Translations under genes and position numbers: made by a program
Notes under the pieces: generated by a model
What the model was told of the DNA's origin: nothing
The model's database searches: none
What the model saw: the letters and a program-made list of their open reading frames with translations, nothing else
Shown here: positions 21,340 to 32,405 of the stretch, piece by piece
Position numbering within the stretch: the first letter of the stretch is position 1
How the letters are laid out: each line of letters opens with the position of its first letter
NCBI GenBank assembly: GCA_014155875.1
Contig: JACEFZ010005140.1
Coordinates: 1-64,000 of the forward strand
Source: Cepaea nemoralis
Taxonomy: Eukaryota > Mollusca > Gastropoda > Stylommatophora > Helicidae
Length of the DNA: 64,000 bases
Reading direction: 5' to 3'

Positions 21340-21825
21340 AGTTTACACGAGATATTTATAAGATTGGTCAAGATGTTTCATGTTTTGGCCAACATTTTGC
21401 CCCATTTGGTTAACACATTTACCTCCTTTTCATAAGTATGGTTGAGATATTTCTCCACTTGGCTAATATTTTTCCCATTTGGTTAACACATTTTCCTAAT
21501 GTTTATAGGTTTGGACGACATATTTATAAGATTAGTTGAAAAATGTCTTTATTTGGACAATATTTTTTCACAATTGGTTAACAAAGTTTCCTACTTGTTA
21601 TGAGTTTGGTCGAGAAGTTTCTTTACTTGGTCAACAGTTTTCACCTTTGGCTAACAAATTTTCATACATTTTAAAATTTTGGATGCGATATTTCTTTACT
21701 TGGCCACTATTTTTCCTAATTTGGCTAACATATTTTCTTATATCGGTCGACCTCTTTATAAGTTTAGATGAGATATTTCTCTACTAGGTCAATATTTTCC
21801 CCCTATTTGCTTAACAACCTCACAT
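21340..21825. repeat. degenerate tandem repeat of about 80 bp, right arm
   Basis: Mirror of 18550-19110, one unit shorter. The consensus on this strand includes TTGGTTAACA, TTTATAAG, and ATATTTCTTTACTTGGCCA. Confidence 0.85.
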
Positions 21826-21979
21826 ACACAAGAACAATACCACAAAACTACAAAACACAAAGACACAAAGACCTGAAAACGCGTGTTAAATTAAGAAAAG
21901 CATACAAGTTTGTTTCTTGTTATAACTGTTTTACTATGATAGAGAGAAACATATAAAATATAATTAGACTATGCAGCCT

Positions 21980-23945
21980 TCACAATTGTTCTTGACTTTT
22001 TCTCTGCTCCAAGACTTTGATTCTGTGACTGGTCCCTAGGACTGGGGTCAGAATTTGTTCCAACTCTAGTATACACCTTTCAAAATTCTCACGTTCTCTG
22101 ATTACATGATGCCAGTTACCATTGCGTTCTTCGGTGCCAACGATATGAACTGTCAAGAGGTGAGGGTCTGCTGCAAAATTAACCTGTGGAGGAGAAAATC
22201 ACATTGAAACTTACAAGACTTCAATACTTAGTCATTAATGGACAGTGAAAAGTTACAACACCCTAACAGATAATAGCTATTTATAGTGAAAGTTAAATAA
22301 CTTCAACATATACACATCACTATGAAAGTGGCAAAATCTTAATCAAACGCAACTGTTTACAGTGAAAAACATAATGACATGCGATTATACTTATCCATAA
22401 GTAGTGGTATATGAGCTTAGACGCACACAAAATTATGTTAAATAAAGTATTTTCCAGTATTATCTTTTATTATACTGATTGTGTGGGTTTATATAAGAAA
22501 GTCGAGAAATTGTGTGGAATTTACATATCAGTGATTTTATAGATGACTGCCGAAAATACATTGAACGGATAAATAGTGTAATAAAGACATCGTGGATGAA
22601 AACTCACAAAGAGAACAGGTAACTTGCATCAAAAGCAGACTGTCGACCTTCTTCGGCCACGACTTGAGAAAGGGAAAGTTATACTATAACGTGACTATGA
22701 TCATGAAAATCACTATTTATACAAACCTTAATCGTTGGGTGTTGTATTTCATCTGTTGAGTCAGAGGAACAACTTCGGAAACCAGCCGTAGGATAGTTTT
22801 CATTCCACAATGCATTAATTTTCTTGAGAGACTCAGAGTCTGGGCCATGACTACTAGGCAGAAGGTCAACAGTCTCATCTGAAGACATATCATCAAGCAA
22901 ATCAAATTTTGGCTCTTGTAGATCTACTGCTGCCTGACTGCCCGAAGTTGTTTTCTTGCAGAACAACATTTCTAATGATAGAGCTGGGGTAAAGAAGCAA
23001 GAGTCAGCATCAGCTTCAAAACAATTTTCATCTTCTGAATATGATATCAGTCTACCAAAAACACGTGTCATTGTGCATGGTGAGTTGAAAGTTTTATGGT
23101 TAGTTTCAAATTTAGGATTACAAGGTGATACTGTGGAAGAATATAATTTATTTATCTGCTCGCACACCAATACCATGTTTTGGGAATGAAGCCTTTGCTC
23201 TGTGTCACATCCAGTGTGAGTGGGGTCAGGAATTTCTTTCGTTTGCAAGTGTTGTACTCCATGTTTTCGTTTTTCTCTTTGACGTTTCTTTTGCTTTTTG
23301 GAAGAAGGACGTCCTTTTTTGAAAATTTTTCTGGGCGCTGACAAAACCGATGTCAGGTGTAAACCGGTTTGTAAGGCAAGTTGGGTTGTATTCTCACCCA
23401 CTGCTGGATTTGGACTCTGCGACTAACTTACAGTTCTGGGAATTAGAACTGTTGTAATTGCCTTCAAGCAAGTAACAATTGTCAACTGACAAGTTTGATA
23501 AATATTCCACATGTGAAGACATTCCTACTGGCTGGTTGCTTCCTACAGAAACATTTGACTTTGAACCATCTGTAACATTACTTTCTCCAGTAGAAGTTGA
23601 TGATGTAGGTGTTTCTGTGTTATTATCCTGATTTGTTTCCTTTAAGACTGCACAGTTACATGTATTATATATTGTGGTAACTGCCAGGCTGATATTTTCT
23701 AAGACCGAGGAGTTCACAGGCTAGAGATCAACAGTCTTGATCATCAATCTTTGCTGGATACGACTGCCCCTCTCATTAACAGCTGGAGCACCAAAAGCGG
23801 AGAGGCTTAAATTATTACTCTCTTTGACCATGGGCATCGTGTGTGTGTGTGTGTTCATTCTGTTTTGGTTATTGATATTGTTTCTATTTATTAACCTGTC
23901 GGGTGATAGTATTAGCCCATTTGAACACTTTGCATCAAGTATCAC
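21980..23945 (-). pseudogene. PPP1R15-type gene, right-arm copy, broken
   Basis: The minus-strand counterpart of 16420-18383: exon 1 is 23945-22727, exon 2 is 22183-21980, and the splice sites are intact. It is disrupted twice in exon 1: a CAG-to-TAG change at 23723-23721 after 74 codons, and a one-base insertion at about 23408 that shifts the frame near residue 180. Downstream of that the reading resumes (from about 23401) and the C-terminal PP1-docking exon is undamaged. The later ATG at 23401 could in principle start a shorter protein that keeps the basic cluster, acidic region and phosphatase-binding end. Since the conserved functional part of the family is C-terminal, residual activity is possible but unproven. 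Confidence 0.85.
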
Positions 23946-24024
23946 GCTACTGACTCAGATTTTTGATGGTTAGTCATCGTTTAATTAATTTTTTTTTGGG
24001 TGTAAGTTAGCTAGCAGTATAATA

Positions 24025-24501
24025 ATGACACAAGCAACGGTGGTTTTGAAACTCGTTCACAACGAGATGGTGAATATGGCGTTGACTATTATTAGCTCCT
24101 ACAATTCTACAAGGGCAAGTAACTCGACTTTGTCTAATTTAGTAGGTCAAATAGCCAAACAACACGATGAGTTGTTAACGAGACTAGTATGCAGTATCAA
24201 ACCCGAACACGTTTTCCAAGTTTTTGTTTCAGTTGGTGATGAACTCTTTGGCGATAACGTCATCAACTATGGGAGAATAATTATGCTGTTTGCATTTGCC
24301 ATGCGTCTGGGTAAGCATCTGGTTGAAAATTCTTACAATGCAGATGTGAATGTCCAGGTGTTGGAAGAACGCTTCGCGAAATCTGTAGGCGAATATATGA
24401 CTGATAAACTAAGTCCTTGGATACTTCAGCAACAAGGTGGTTGGGCGAATTTCTATACTTTGACTGTAAACCAAAAAGAAGAAAATAAACATGTTGAATA
24501 A
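24025..24501 (+). CDS. Bcl-2-like apoptosis regulator, right-arm copy
   Basis: A 158-residue open frame from the same ATG as the left copy. It differs by a handful of residues (for example KLVHNE for KHVHNE, AMRLG for AMSLG, KLSPW for KLGPW) and by one added Glu near the C-terminus from a 3-bp insertion. BH1 (ELFGDN...NYGR) and BH2 (PWILQQQGGW) are unchanged, and AATAAA again overlaps the stop. Both copies staying open, with an in-frame indel as the only length change, while the neighbouring gene in this arm has decayed, hints at constraint on the Bcl-2-like protein. Two near-identical genes with few changes are a small sample. Confidence 0.92.
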   Translation: MTQATVVLKLVHNEMVNMALTIISSYNSTRASNSTLSNLVGQIAKQHDELLTRLVCSIKPEHVFQVFVSVGDELFGDNVINYGRIIMLFAFAMRLGKHLVENSYNADVNVQVLEERFAKSVGEYMTDKLSPWILQQQGGWANFYTLTVNQKEENKHVE

Positions 24502-24774
24502 ACAACAGACTTAAATTCCTGTGTTTCGTTATTCTTGTGACTGTGAGAGCGCTTGAGTGTGGCTATATAATACATATAGTAAACCCCGTGGGTATTTTGT
24601 GAGAGGCAGTCGACAAGTTGTAATAGCGATTGGGCAAAGTGGGAGAGTCAGTAGGGAATATGTGAGGTTAATTAGTCAAGTTGAAGGTCGAGTCGATAAT
24701 TTCTGAGAGCAATTTCCTTACTTTGCTTTACATTGTTTCTCCTTTTGGTTAATAATGTCCACAAATTGTCTCTG

Positions 24775-24862
24775 TCTTTCATAGAACCTGCACTTGTGTA
24801 GGGTTGTGAAGCATGGGCAATAAGCAGACAAGATGAAAAACATCAGTGGATATGTGTGGAAA
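24775..24862 (+). pseudogene. LINE RT scrap inside the right arm
   Basis: Mirror of 15515-15625: the plus strand carries GGTTGTGAAGCATGGGCAATAAGC and AAGATGAAAAACA. Confidence 0.7.
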
Positions 24863-25418
24863 ATATACATACCATGACCAGATAGAACAACAAATGGCCA
24901 AGTCCCACAGGAAAATATGAAATACCGTATATACAATATGCTTTTTTCACTCTTAATGTATAAATTTGAGCGACTTCTGTAATTTTTACACCGTGACATG
25001 AGGAAATTTGTCCTTAGAGATCGCCTGTGTATAGCTTCTTATATACATATGACATGAAAACATATTTTTCAGGTGCATCTCTCCTCTATGACTATGAGAA
25101 AAGCTTAGTCGGACAATGTGATGAGTTATTTACAGGCGCCTTTGCTGCTTTTCGAGACCAGTTTATGTTATATTGATGTCGGGGTGTTCTTTGGTTTTAC
25201 TCGATAGCCCCAGGACGACTCGGACATAGAAAAACGAGAGACATAGCCTAATATGAAATATTAAGACAATGTTTTGTTGTTTCCTCATCAGTTATATGCA
25301 TATAGTCCTATATATCCCCCTGTATTATACTAGTATTGTTAGGTTAATGGTGTGTCGACATGAAGAAACATAATGAAAATGTGAAAGATTTATCAACATC
25401 CAACTTACAATTAGCGAC

Positions 25419-25637
25419 TTGCTACTTGATGAGATCTGTTTTGGTGTTGTCAAAAAGACGTCCTTCTGCCTGACACAGGATGGTCGTTTTATACACGATA
25501 TATGCTGCTGTGGAATCGTAACAAAAGGTTGTCTTGTCTGGTTTCCCCGATCTGATCGGCTGGTAGAGACTGCTTTGTACAGTGAATATTCTACAGTATT
25601 TATTCACCGTTTTTGTCGATACGGCATAGACCTGTGA
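25419..25637 (+). CDS. hypothetical 72-residue frame, right-arm copy
   Basis: Counterpart of 14735-14953, still open, with the changes RSF to TSF and CGLV to CGIV. Low confidence as a gene for the reason given there. Confidence 0.25.
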   Translation: MLLDEICFGVVKKTSFCLTQDGRFIHDICCCGIVTKGCLVWFPRSDRLVETALYSEYSTVFIHRFCRYGIDL

Positions 25638-27011
25638 CCTGTTAGATTAGTCTGCACACAACTGTGTCTGCAATAATGGTTATATCTATAAGCCACTGGT
25701 CGCAATTATGAGAAGAATCTAGCGTGGCGGTATTGATTTTTTGTGGATGGCCCGACAATAGGTGTTAAGCTCTTAATCCTCTATCGACATTTATATGAAC
25801 TTTTATTAATCTTGCGAACTATTTGCCATGGCGGATACATCAATAACATTAATAAACCACCTACTTCATTACGACGACGATAAGCCCCTGGATTAGCCGT
25901 TATGAAAATGAGTATTGATTTTTGGCAACACCTGTTGAGGTTATGAATCATATTCTGATTTTTAAGTTAGGTTATATTTTGTGACTCGTAGGTACAAAGG
26001 TGAAATCGGCTGCCTGTTTTCCCCTTGGACTTGTGGACACAGCGATACGGAGAGACAGACTGTCCCTAATCCTAACCCGTATGACCAGCTAGACACCCCA
26101 CACGCTGGCGCCTATTACCCTTACCAGTGGCACAGCACCGAGATTCGACCCTGTCATCTCGTCTGGGGCACCACCTAAGCTTCAACCAACACACCACCTC
26201 TCCTTTGCTGCACATAGCCTATTACTACCACCAGATATCGCCATCACAACTAAGTAACAACGACATTATCAATATTTCTTCTACCCCGCTCGACCTCCCC
26301 ACTGGGATTCGAACCCGGCACCTACGGAGGACACCGCCGGTCATCTTGACATGTTTCTTTAAGGTTTCTCTTTAACGATCTGACACTGTATGCTGATATT
26401 GTTTGGAAGCACCCATCGAGATACGCTTTCACTCACCCACCCCTTAACATCAAATAACACTAAGCCATACCACTACAACACGAACTAGCGGCCATCTTTA
26501 CTCTTTTTAAGATTTTCATTTAATGAGCTAACACCGTTTGATAATAGATTTTATGCCCCGTCCAACCACTATTAACCAATATCTTTTATTTTCCATTGAA
26601 ATATTTTTTTAAATTAAAAAATTAAAAAAATTTTTTAATTATTTTTAATTTTTAATTAAAACAACATACTTTTCCTGCCAAAACAGCGATCTTAACATGG
26701 TAAAGATGCGACAAGGAGGTGCGGAGACATCATCCCTAATACCCCCGCTACCCCTTAGACCATACTTTTCCACCAAAAATTCGACCCTAACAGCCCAAAC
26801 ATACAACTACGAGGGACCGATGACGTCACTATACACGTCGCACCACCGACCACCACCTTCTTTGCGCTTACTATTTACGCCGGCTCCTTCCACTCCACCC
26901 TGGCCACAGATACACGCGCACACACATGAAGAGCCTCCAGCTCATTAGATCAGACTTTTTTCTTTTTTAAAAAATTTTACCCGCCAAAAACAACGAGCTT
27001 AACAAGCCAAA

Positions 27012-27145
27012 GACACACTCCACAGGCACCACATACACCCAGCACCACCGCACCACATACTCCCACCACTAGACACCACACAGCACCACGTGGTGCCAGC
27101 ACCACGAGCACCACGTGGTGCGCACCACGCGGCACCACAATTTCG
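27012..27145. repeat. subterminal GTGGTGC palindrome cluster, right
   Basis: Mirror of 13231-13365; contains CACCACGTGGTG twice. Confidence 0.8.
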
Positions 27146-27174
27146 GGGGGGTGTAGGCATCATATATAACTACT

Positions 27175-27180
27175 ATCCTG
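27175..27180. repeat. 6-bp target-site duplication, right
   Basis: ATCCTG follows the ACTACT end of the element and continues into AAATACTTTGGG of the split SINE. Confidence 0.9.
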
Positions 27181-27445
27181 AAATACTTTGGGTTGATTTT
27201 TAACTCGAAAATTTGCCATGTTAGCGCCGTTGGGCAACTCTTTTTCGATTTCCAACTGCCAAGGGATTTTTTACGTGCGCAACGATACACACGGGCATCC
27301 GATCTCACTACCCAGGGGGAAATTTTATTACTAGAAGTCCACGTGAAAACATCCCGGTCCTTACCGGGGCTTGAACCCGGGACTTCCAGCACTCGAGGCG
27401 GACACCAAACCTCGAGGCCACTCAGCCCCCTTACTTGTAATTAAT
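27175..27445 (-). repeat. SINE family III, right half with tRNA-like head
   Basis: Minus-strand SINE: the head at 27445-27365 contains GTGTCCGCCTCGAGTGCTGG and a GGGTTCAAGCCCCGG B box, followed by the GTGGACTTCTAGTAATAAAA body. It continues across the element into 13200-13040. A full copy is at 51988-52385 and a plus-strand relative at 32115-32400. Confidence 0.88.
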
Positions 27446-27459
27446 ATCCCCAAGTCTAG

Positions 27460-27590
27460 GGCGGGAAGTCACCATTTTAGTCCAACTGACGGGGTAGGGG
27501 TTAAACCCGCTACCTCAGCGTCAGCACACCGGAAGTTTAAGAACGAGAGCTCTTATCCATTTGACCATGCTGTCCTCCATTGTGCCAGTA
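27460..27590 (-). repeat. SINE family S2
   Basis: Minus-strand copy with GTTAAACCCGCTACCTCAGC (B-box side) and CTTATCCATTTGACCATGCTG (A-box side). Confidence 0.8.
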
Positions 27591-28200
27591 TCATTCCACG
27601 ACCCTACTCATTGCCCAGTAAAACACACGCTGTAACCATATACTTACTTTTAATATCCCCCATGATACGTGAAAACAAACAGTGACAGCGACATATTAAT
27701 GGGAGTTCGTGCTTCTTAACCCAACATTTAATTAGTATCCAAGTGTGAGAGTAGGACGAAAGTTGGCCACAACAAGGCGGATATCAGTCTCACACGTCTG
27801 TGCACATATAATATAATGTACTGAAAGGTTCTTGATAAATAAAGAATCAAATGACAACAGAAAACCTCGCTGTAATCACCAAATTGTCGCTACAATCACC
27901 AAGCTATCACTGCAATCACCACGGTTTCTTTGCAATCACCAAGTTCTCGCTGCATTCATGAAGTTCTCTCTACAATCACCAAGTTCTCGTATCGTGTATG
28001 CTCTTTTTCTTTAGTGTTGCTTCTTTCTTAAGGAAACAACCTTCTGTAAGGTTGACTTCTACAGATGGATGGCACAGAGCAGTTGAACATTCCACACACA
28101 AAAACAACTGTCTGCGCGCGTGAGACCACCTGTAATTATATAGCAGCCTGGGCATTTAACATCAATAAAGTAGCTGCTTGGGCTCTGCACTAAACGTTTA
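27591..28200. other. no recognised gene; minisatellite of about 20 bp
   Basis: 27870-27990 holds about six degenerate copies of a CAATCACCAAGTTCTCGCTG unit. The remainder is unique. Confidence 0.6.
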
Positions 28201-28204
28201 AGTG

Positions 28205-28350
28205 CGAATCTCCTTCTCCGTAGCTTCAGCGACGACCCCCAGGAGTCTCCGTGAACAATACATCCGTGAACCAAAAGACGTAGCCCGGATTCGAACCCAC
28301 AACCTTTGGAGCGCGAGGCAGACGGCTTGACCACTTCGCCACGGAGTCTC
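28205..28350 (-). repeat. tRNA-like SINE family D
   Basis: On the minus strand it reads as a tRNA-like head: GTGGCGAAGTGGTCAAGCCG (A box) and GGTTCGAATCCGGGC (B box). The GTCGTCGCTGGAGCTACGGAG body block follows. Also at 5825-5990 (-), 36310-36410 (-) and 40800-41020 (+). Confidence 0.8.
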
Positions 28351-28590
28351 CCTACCAGTTGCCGACCAAGGAAGGCTCAAGGCCTGATATGCTCTGACAT
28401 GACATTTTGTCTTTAGGTTGGATTTCCTCGCACTAGGATAAGGCTTGTACCCACCCAATTGCGTTCCTCCGCCCGAAGCCGTTGGTACATTGTGGGGTAA
28501 TGGGTTTGGTGAGCACCGCCTAACTTCGGCAGATAAGCAGGTAGTCCATCTACTGTTATACGGCAGCTCAGCCATATCTAACGCCTGATT
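28350..28590 (+). repeat. repeat family A, 3' half
   Basis: Matches about 750-990 of the first copy, starting ACCAGTTGCCGACCAAGG. Confidence 0.75.
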
Positions 28591-29419
28591 TCTTGCTGTA
28601 TATAGGGGCATGGGAAATAACCCGAAGAATTACAACGAAAACAGCTACAAAATAGTATTGTAACCTTCCTTTCTGGAATTCCTAGATACTCACATCTCTG
28701 TGACTATATAAGAATGTTACTGACTAACTCAGACAGCTTTTAAAAGTACTTTTACGGGTGGTTTCACCACACGTTTATATATATATATATCTATATCTAT
28801 ATATATATATATAAAGGAAGAAGAAGAGATGAAGGTACGATGAGAGAAGAAGAAGGTGAAGAAGAAGTCGTGAGAACTCGTGTTAGTGTGGCTAAGCGCC
28901 GCCCCCTTGTCAAAAACCACAAACAACAACAAACAAACAAACAGAGGACCGACGAAGAAAGGAGAGACGGGATAAGAAAGACAAGTGTGCAAGTTCTGGT
29001 ACTGAGATTTGTGAAATACGACTCTAAATCCTAACCAGTATTCTGTGATAACCAGTCAACAGAAACAACAAGAGCCACACATTAGTCACAAACTCGACCA
29101 CAGTGTAGAGAAACTAGCCTACACAAGCCGAGCCAAGAAAATGAAATAAAAACATTGCATATTACTTTGCTGCGATCTAGAAAATTGCCACCTGGTGACA
29201 CAACATTACATACAAGACACACTACGATCAGCAATACAATACTCAATTCAACAGTAGTCAACCATCTTCAATGGTTTCCACACACCAACATCAATAGTTG
29301 TACAACAACCTGCTTTTAAATCTGCAATAACGAGCAGGACCGTTCTCGGTCAAACAGCTGTTACAACAAACTATAACAGACCAGATAGTTGCCGAATTAC
29401 TACGACGTAATGTAATTGT
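28591..29419. other. no recognised gene; (TA)n/(TATC)n microsatellite
   Basis: 28778-28814 is an alternating TA tract with TATC interruptions followed by GAAGAAGA. Nothing else is recognised. Confidence 0.5.
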
Positions 29420-29655
29420 TGCCGGCTTCGTGGCTTAGAGGTTAGCGACTTTTCTCCGTAATCTCGTAAGCAACGTGACGACGGTGAGAATCAGCAGTGG
29501 TTCGAATCGCGTCGGTAACTTACGGGGTATGTGAGCCGGCCGCTCAGAAAGCAATGGCAAACTACTGAGTGTAATCTTGCCAAGAGATCAGCAATCAGCT
29601 GAAGGATGCTGATGTTGACAGCGATGTCCTGTAAAGGATATGCAAACATTTTAAA
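29420..29655 (+). repeat. SINE family C, near full length
   Basis: Clear orientation: GGCTTCGTGGCTTAGAGGTTA head, GTGGTTCGAATCGCG B box, then the shared body ending GTCCTGTAAAGGATATGCAA. Confidence 0.88.
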
Positions 29656-29829
29656 TTGTATTTAATGTAATTGTTATGCACCTGTAAAGCAACACCAATA
29701 ACTGTGATCTACTTACTGCCTATAGTACCTTACGGTTCGGGACAGTGGGATCTTGAGCCTGAGGAAATAAGACCGCCTGGCTAGTGCAATCGCCGCAAGC
29801 TTTGCAGGTTAGGGTGTTATTTTTACCCC

Positions 29830-29930
29830 CAACAGAAAAAATGCCACACCTTACCGAGGATTCGAACTCGTGTCTCCTGAAGGGGAACCCTGCATTCTAG
29901 CCACACTCGACCAACCGCTCCTCACAACAT
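29830..29930 (-). repeat. tRNA-like sequence
   Basis: The minus strand reads GGTCGAGTGTGGCTAGAATG and later GAGTTCGAATCCTCGG, with a long variable region, like a serine-type tRNA. No matching acceptor stem was found by eye, so a SINE head is as likely as a gene. Confidence 0.4.
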
Positions 29931-30469
29931 CAATTACTAACAATTAGACAAGGTAATAATCTAGAGCGGTAACAACTAACTAATAGGTTGACAAGTTTAC
30001 TATACGCCAGAAAGGTAACAACCAACCAACACCCAGAGTAACCGTGATATTACATGGTCATGGATTCTCTGTAAAGGAAGGGGGAAAAACGGGTCTCCTG
30101 GGCGAGCTGTCTGTGCTTCAATACTCTGGCAAACATCATATTACAGCATAGCACATACATAACAGTAAACAACACAGTATATGCACACCACCTAAGTAAA
30201 CAACACAGTACATACACACCACCGATCCTAGGTAATCTACCAACACAATTTTATACACCTCCCAGCTTCTAGCCCACAATGTCCTTATCCCTACTATCAT
30301 TACATCATTCATTCTCCGCCGGACTGACAAACTTTCGATCTTTTGTGCTCGCATCTTAAACAGAATAGCTATGATCTATGGAAAACCGAAAGAGCTATGA
30401 GATCGGATGTCCGAAAAATGAGTAGCCTAACAGTACTGCCCGGGCAAAAGTTAAAAATCTATGCAAAGT
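29931..30469. other. no recognised gene
   Basis: Contains two copies of an AACAACACAGTA(T)ATGCACACCACC-type unit at 30165-30225. Confidence 0.45.
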
Positions 30470-30650
30470 ATTTCAGGATCCTCGCTGTGTAATTCGTGCA
30501 CTGAGCTGAGATTATCTGGAATCAGGCTTGAGTTAGGAGTAGAATGGAACACTTATGGGTTACACGCGTGTGCCGTAATGTTGATCCGTCGACCAAACTA
30601 AACTAAACTAAACTAAACTAAACTAAACTAAACTAAACTAAACTATCCCA
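30470..30650 (+). repeat. SINE family III tail with (AAACT)n
   Basis: The body from CAGGATCCTCGC to GTTGATCCGTCGACC is followed by about ten AAACT units (30595-30645). This matches the reverse complement of the split copy at 13040-13200. Confidence 0.88.
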
Positions 30651-31069
30651 TTGCTATTTTTGAACCAGCGATGCTCCACTCTATGTTCTCTGTTGTCCTC
30701 CCTGGTTGAGGAGCCGAGTTCCTTTACCAAGTCATCCGACCTGGTACATCCTTTTGGTTCTCAATTTTAAAAATGCCATTGTTACGGAAATATAGTAATC
30801 AAATAAGTAAACAACACTTAACACACACACACACACACAAACCATTGACAACACTTCTGCCGTAAGCGAGATCATTATACAGGGTGTATTTTTAATTACC
30901 GTGTAGTGTTTGAAAATATTGCCGTTCCAAGTTTTGTATTTACCTATTATGTTGCATGAACTTTACAGAGGGTAAATACACAACTTGGATCGGCAATATT
31001 TTCAAACACTGCACAGTCATTAAAAATAAAAAATACTCTGTAGTACCATTGGCTAATACCAACCGGAGG
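30651..31069. other. no recognised gene; imperfect inverted repeat
   Basis: A (CA)n run lies at 30820-30840. 30905-31030 forms an imperfect inverted repeat (GTTTGAAAATATTGCCG / CGGCAATATTTTCAAAC) that may be a small foldback element. Confidence 0.5.
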
Positions 31070-31260
31070 TCAGCATGGCTAAATGGATAAGCGTGCTCGC
31101 TCTTAAACATCCGGTGTGCTGATGCCGAAGTAGCGGGTTCAACACCTACACCGGCCAGCTGGACAAAAATGTTGACTTCTCGTCCTTGACTTGGGGGCAT
31201 AAATTACAAGCACCACTAAAGTCGAAGTGGGTTCGCCTGATGACGAGGGACATTGGCAAT
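31070..31260 (+). repeat. SINE family S2, near full length
   Basis: Starts GAGGTCAGCATGGCTAAATG and continues through GCGGGTTCAACACC to GAAGTGGGTTCGCCTGATG. Confidence 0.85.
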
Positions 31261-32114
31261 AGGGAAAGCTAATACACACACAAACATCAGTTCAGGGCAC
31301 TAGAAGTATTAGCACGTCAATGGACTACGCTTGAGTTCAAAGCTAGCGAGCTTTAAAAAGAAAACAAAACCCAACCTATTTCTTCTTCTAACTCTTGTCA
31401 GTGCCTCGCTCCTACTCGACACACCTTTTTTCCCTTGCATATCCTATTTACAGGACATCGCTGTCAACACAAATCATTTCACTACTGCTGTTGATGTCTT
31501 GGCAAGTTTTACGCTCCCATACCAACACGTTAAGATCCAGCGCGACGCGGTCTGCTGCCAAATCGGTCGTAGGTGTGTTTCCAACGCAAATAAGCGGCTC
31601 ACGAATTGCGTCCGCAAACCTTTAGACACGGAGACGGATAACTCGACACACTACAGACGCGAATACATCATTAAGTATGTTGCCTCAAATGAGACTTTTA
31701 AAGCAGGACAATACATTGCCCTTACTCTAATATTTTTTTTTCTGATTCACTGCTAACCTACCAGTCCCAATTACTATTAACTTGAATAACGAAGACACAA
31801 ACGATAGATTGCACGACAAAATGGTCACATGTTAAAGCCAGCCGAAGCAATCGCCATTCATTTACAGAAACCAACTTTGTGTAAACAAAAAGACATGATA
31901 GTCACTTTAAAATTACCGTGGTAGACAACTCAAATTACTGTGAATATGTGTGTTGCATATTTTAGCTTGAAGGATTTATCTAATTACTTTAGTTTATGTT
32001 GTGTGAATTCTCCAGTATGTACCTGACGAGATACAGAGAAATGTGTCAGGCAATAAATGATGCAATCTATTGTTTATGTTTTCGTTATTCAAATAGTAAC
32101 TTGTTACACAACAG
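31261..32114. other. SINE C fragment; otherwise unrecognised
   Basis: 31450-31630 is a minus-strand SINE C relative (ACAGGACATCGCTGTCAACA). The open frame through it (31331-31756) has no independent support. Confidence 0.5.
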
Positions 32115-32405
32115 GGGAATGAGTGGTCTCGGGGTATGGTGTCCGCCTCGAGTGCTGGAAGTCCGGGGTTCAAGCCCCGGTGAGAGCCGACATTTTCTTC
32201 ATGTGGACTTCTAGTAACACAATTTTCCCTGGTCTCTGGGTAGCGAGATCGGACGCCCGTGTGTATTGTTGCGCATGTATACAACATCCCTTACCAGTTG
32301 GAAATCGAAGAAGAGTAGCCTAACGGCACTGCCCGGGCAACATTTCGAGTTAAAAATCTACCCAAAGTATTTCAGGACCCTCACCGGTGCTACGGAGTTC
32401 GGGCA
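32115..32405 (+). repeat. SINE family III, head and body
   Basis: GAGTGGTCTCGGGGTATGG then GGGGTTCAAGCCCCGG form a tRNA-like head, followed by GTGGACTTCTAGTAACAC and GAGTTAAAAATCTACCC. Confidence 0.85.

Larger units (their letters stand above)
13201..27174. mobile_element. giant palindromic Polinton-like element
   Basis: The 13,974-bp insertion is an inverted duplication: the left arm (13201-20185) and right arm (20264-27174) are near-identical reverse complements around a 78-bp spacer. Mirror sums of matched features stay at 40363-40375 in the outer part and 40447-40449 near the centre. The difference is one roughly 83-bp indel. The termini start AGTAGTTATATATGATGCC, and a perfect 6-bp duplication flanks them. 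Maverick/Polinton elements and integrated adintoviruses are known for AG...CT ends and 6-bp duplications, but their inverted repeats are usually under about 1 kb. No PolB, integrase, protease, ATPase or capsid gene is visible, so this copy would need factors in trans. Cargo per arm: a Bcl-2 homologue, a PPP1R15 homologue, a LINE scrap, an array of about 80-bp repeats, a decayed third frame and telomere-like blocks. Confidence 0.9.
20264..27174 (-). repeat. right arm of the giant inverted repeat
   Basis: Reverse complement of 13201-20185 with scattered substitutions and small indels. It holds the intact second Bcl-2-like gene and the broken PPP1R15-like copy. Confidence 0.95.

Noticed and set aside
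13201..27174. The palindrome as an assembly artefact
   Set aside because: The arms differ by private substitutions, a 3-bp indel, frame-breaking lesions in one arm only and a roughly 83-bp repeat unit, and both borders carry a matching 6-bp duplication. Raw reads are still needed for final proof.
13201..27174. A herpesvirus or Teratorn-like (piggyBac) insertion
   Set aside because: The target duplication is 6 bp and not TTAA, the termini do not fit piggyBac, and no herpesviral core gene is visible. Telomere-like repeats alone are not enough.
29420..29930. tRNA genes suggested by A and B boxes
   Set aside because: The boxes recur with shared non-tRNA bodies in many copies, and acceptor stems do not pair, so these are tRNA-derived SINEs or unproven.
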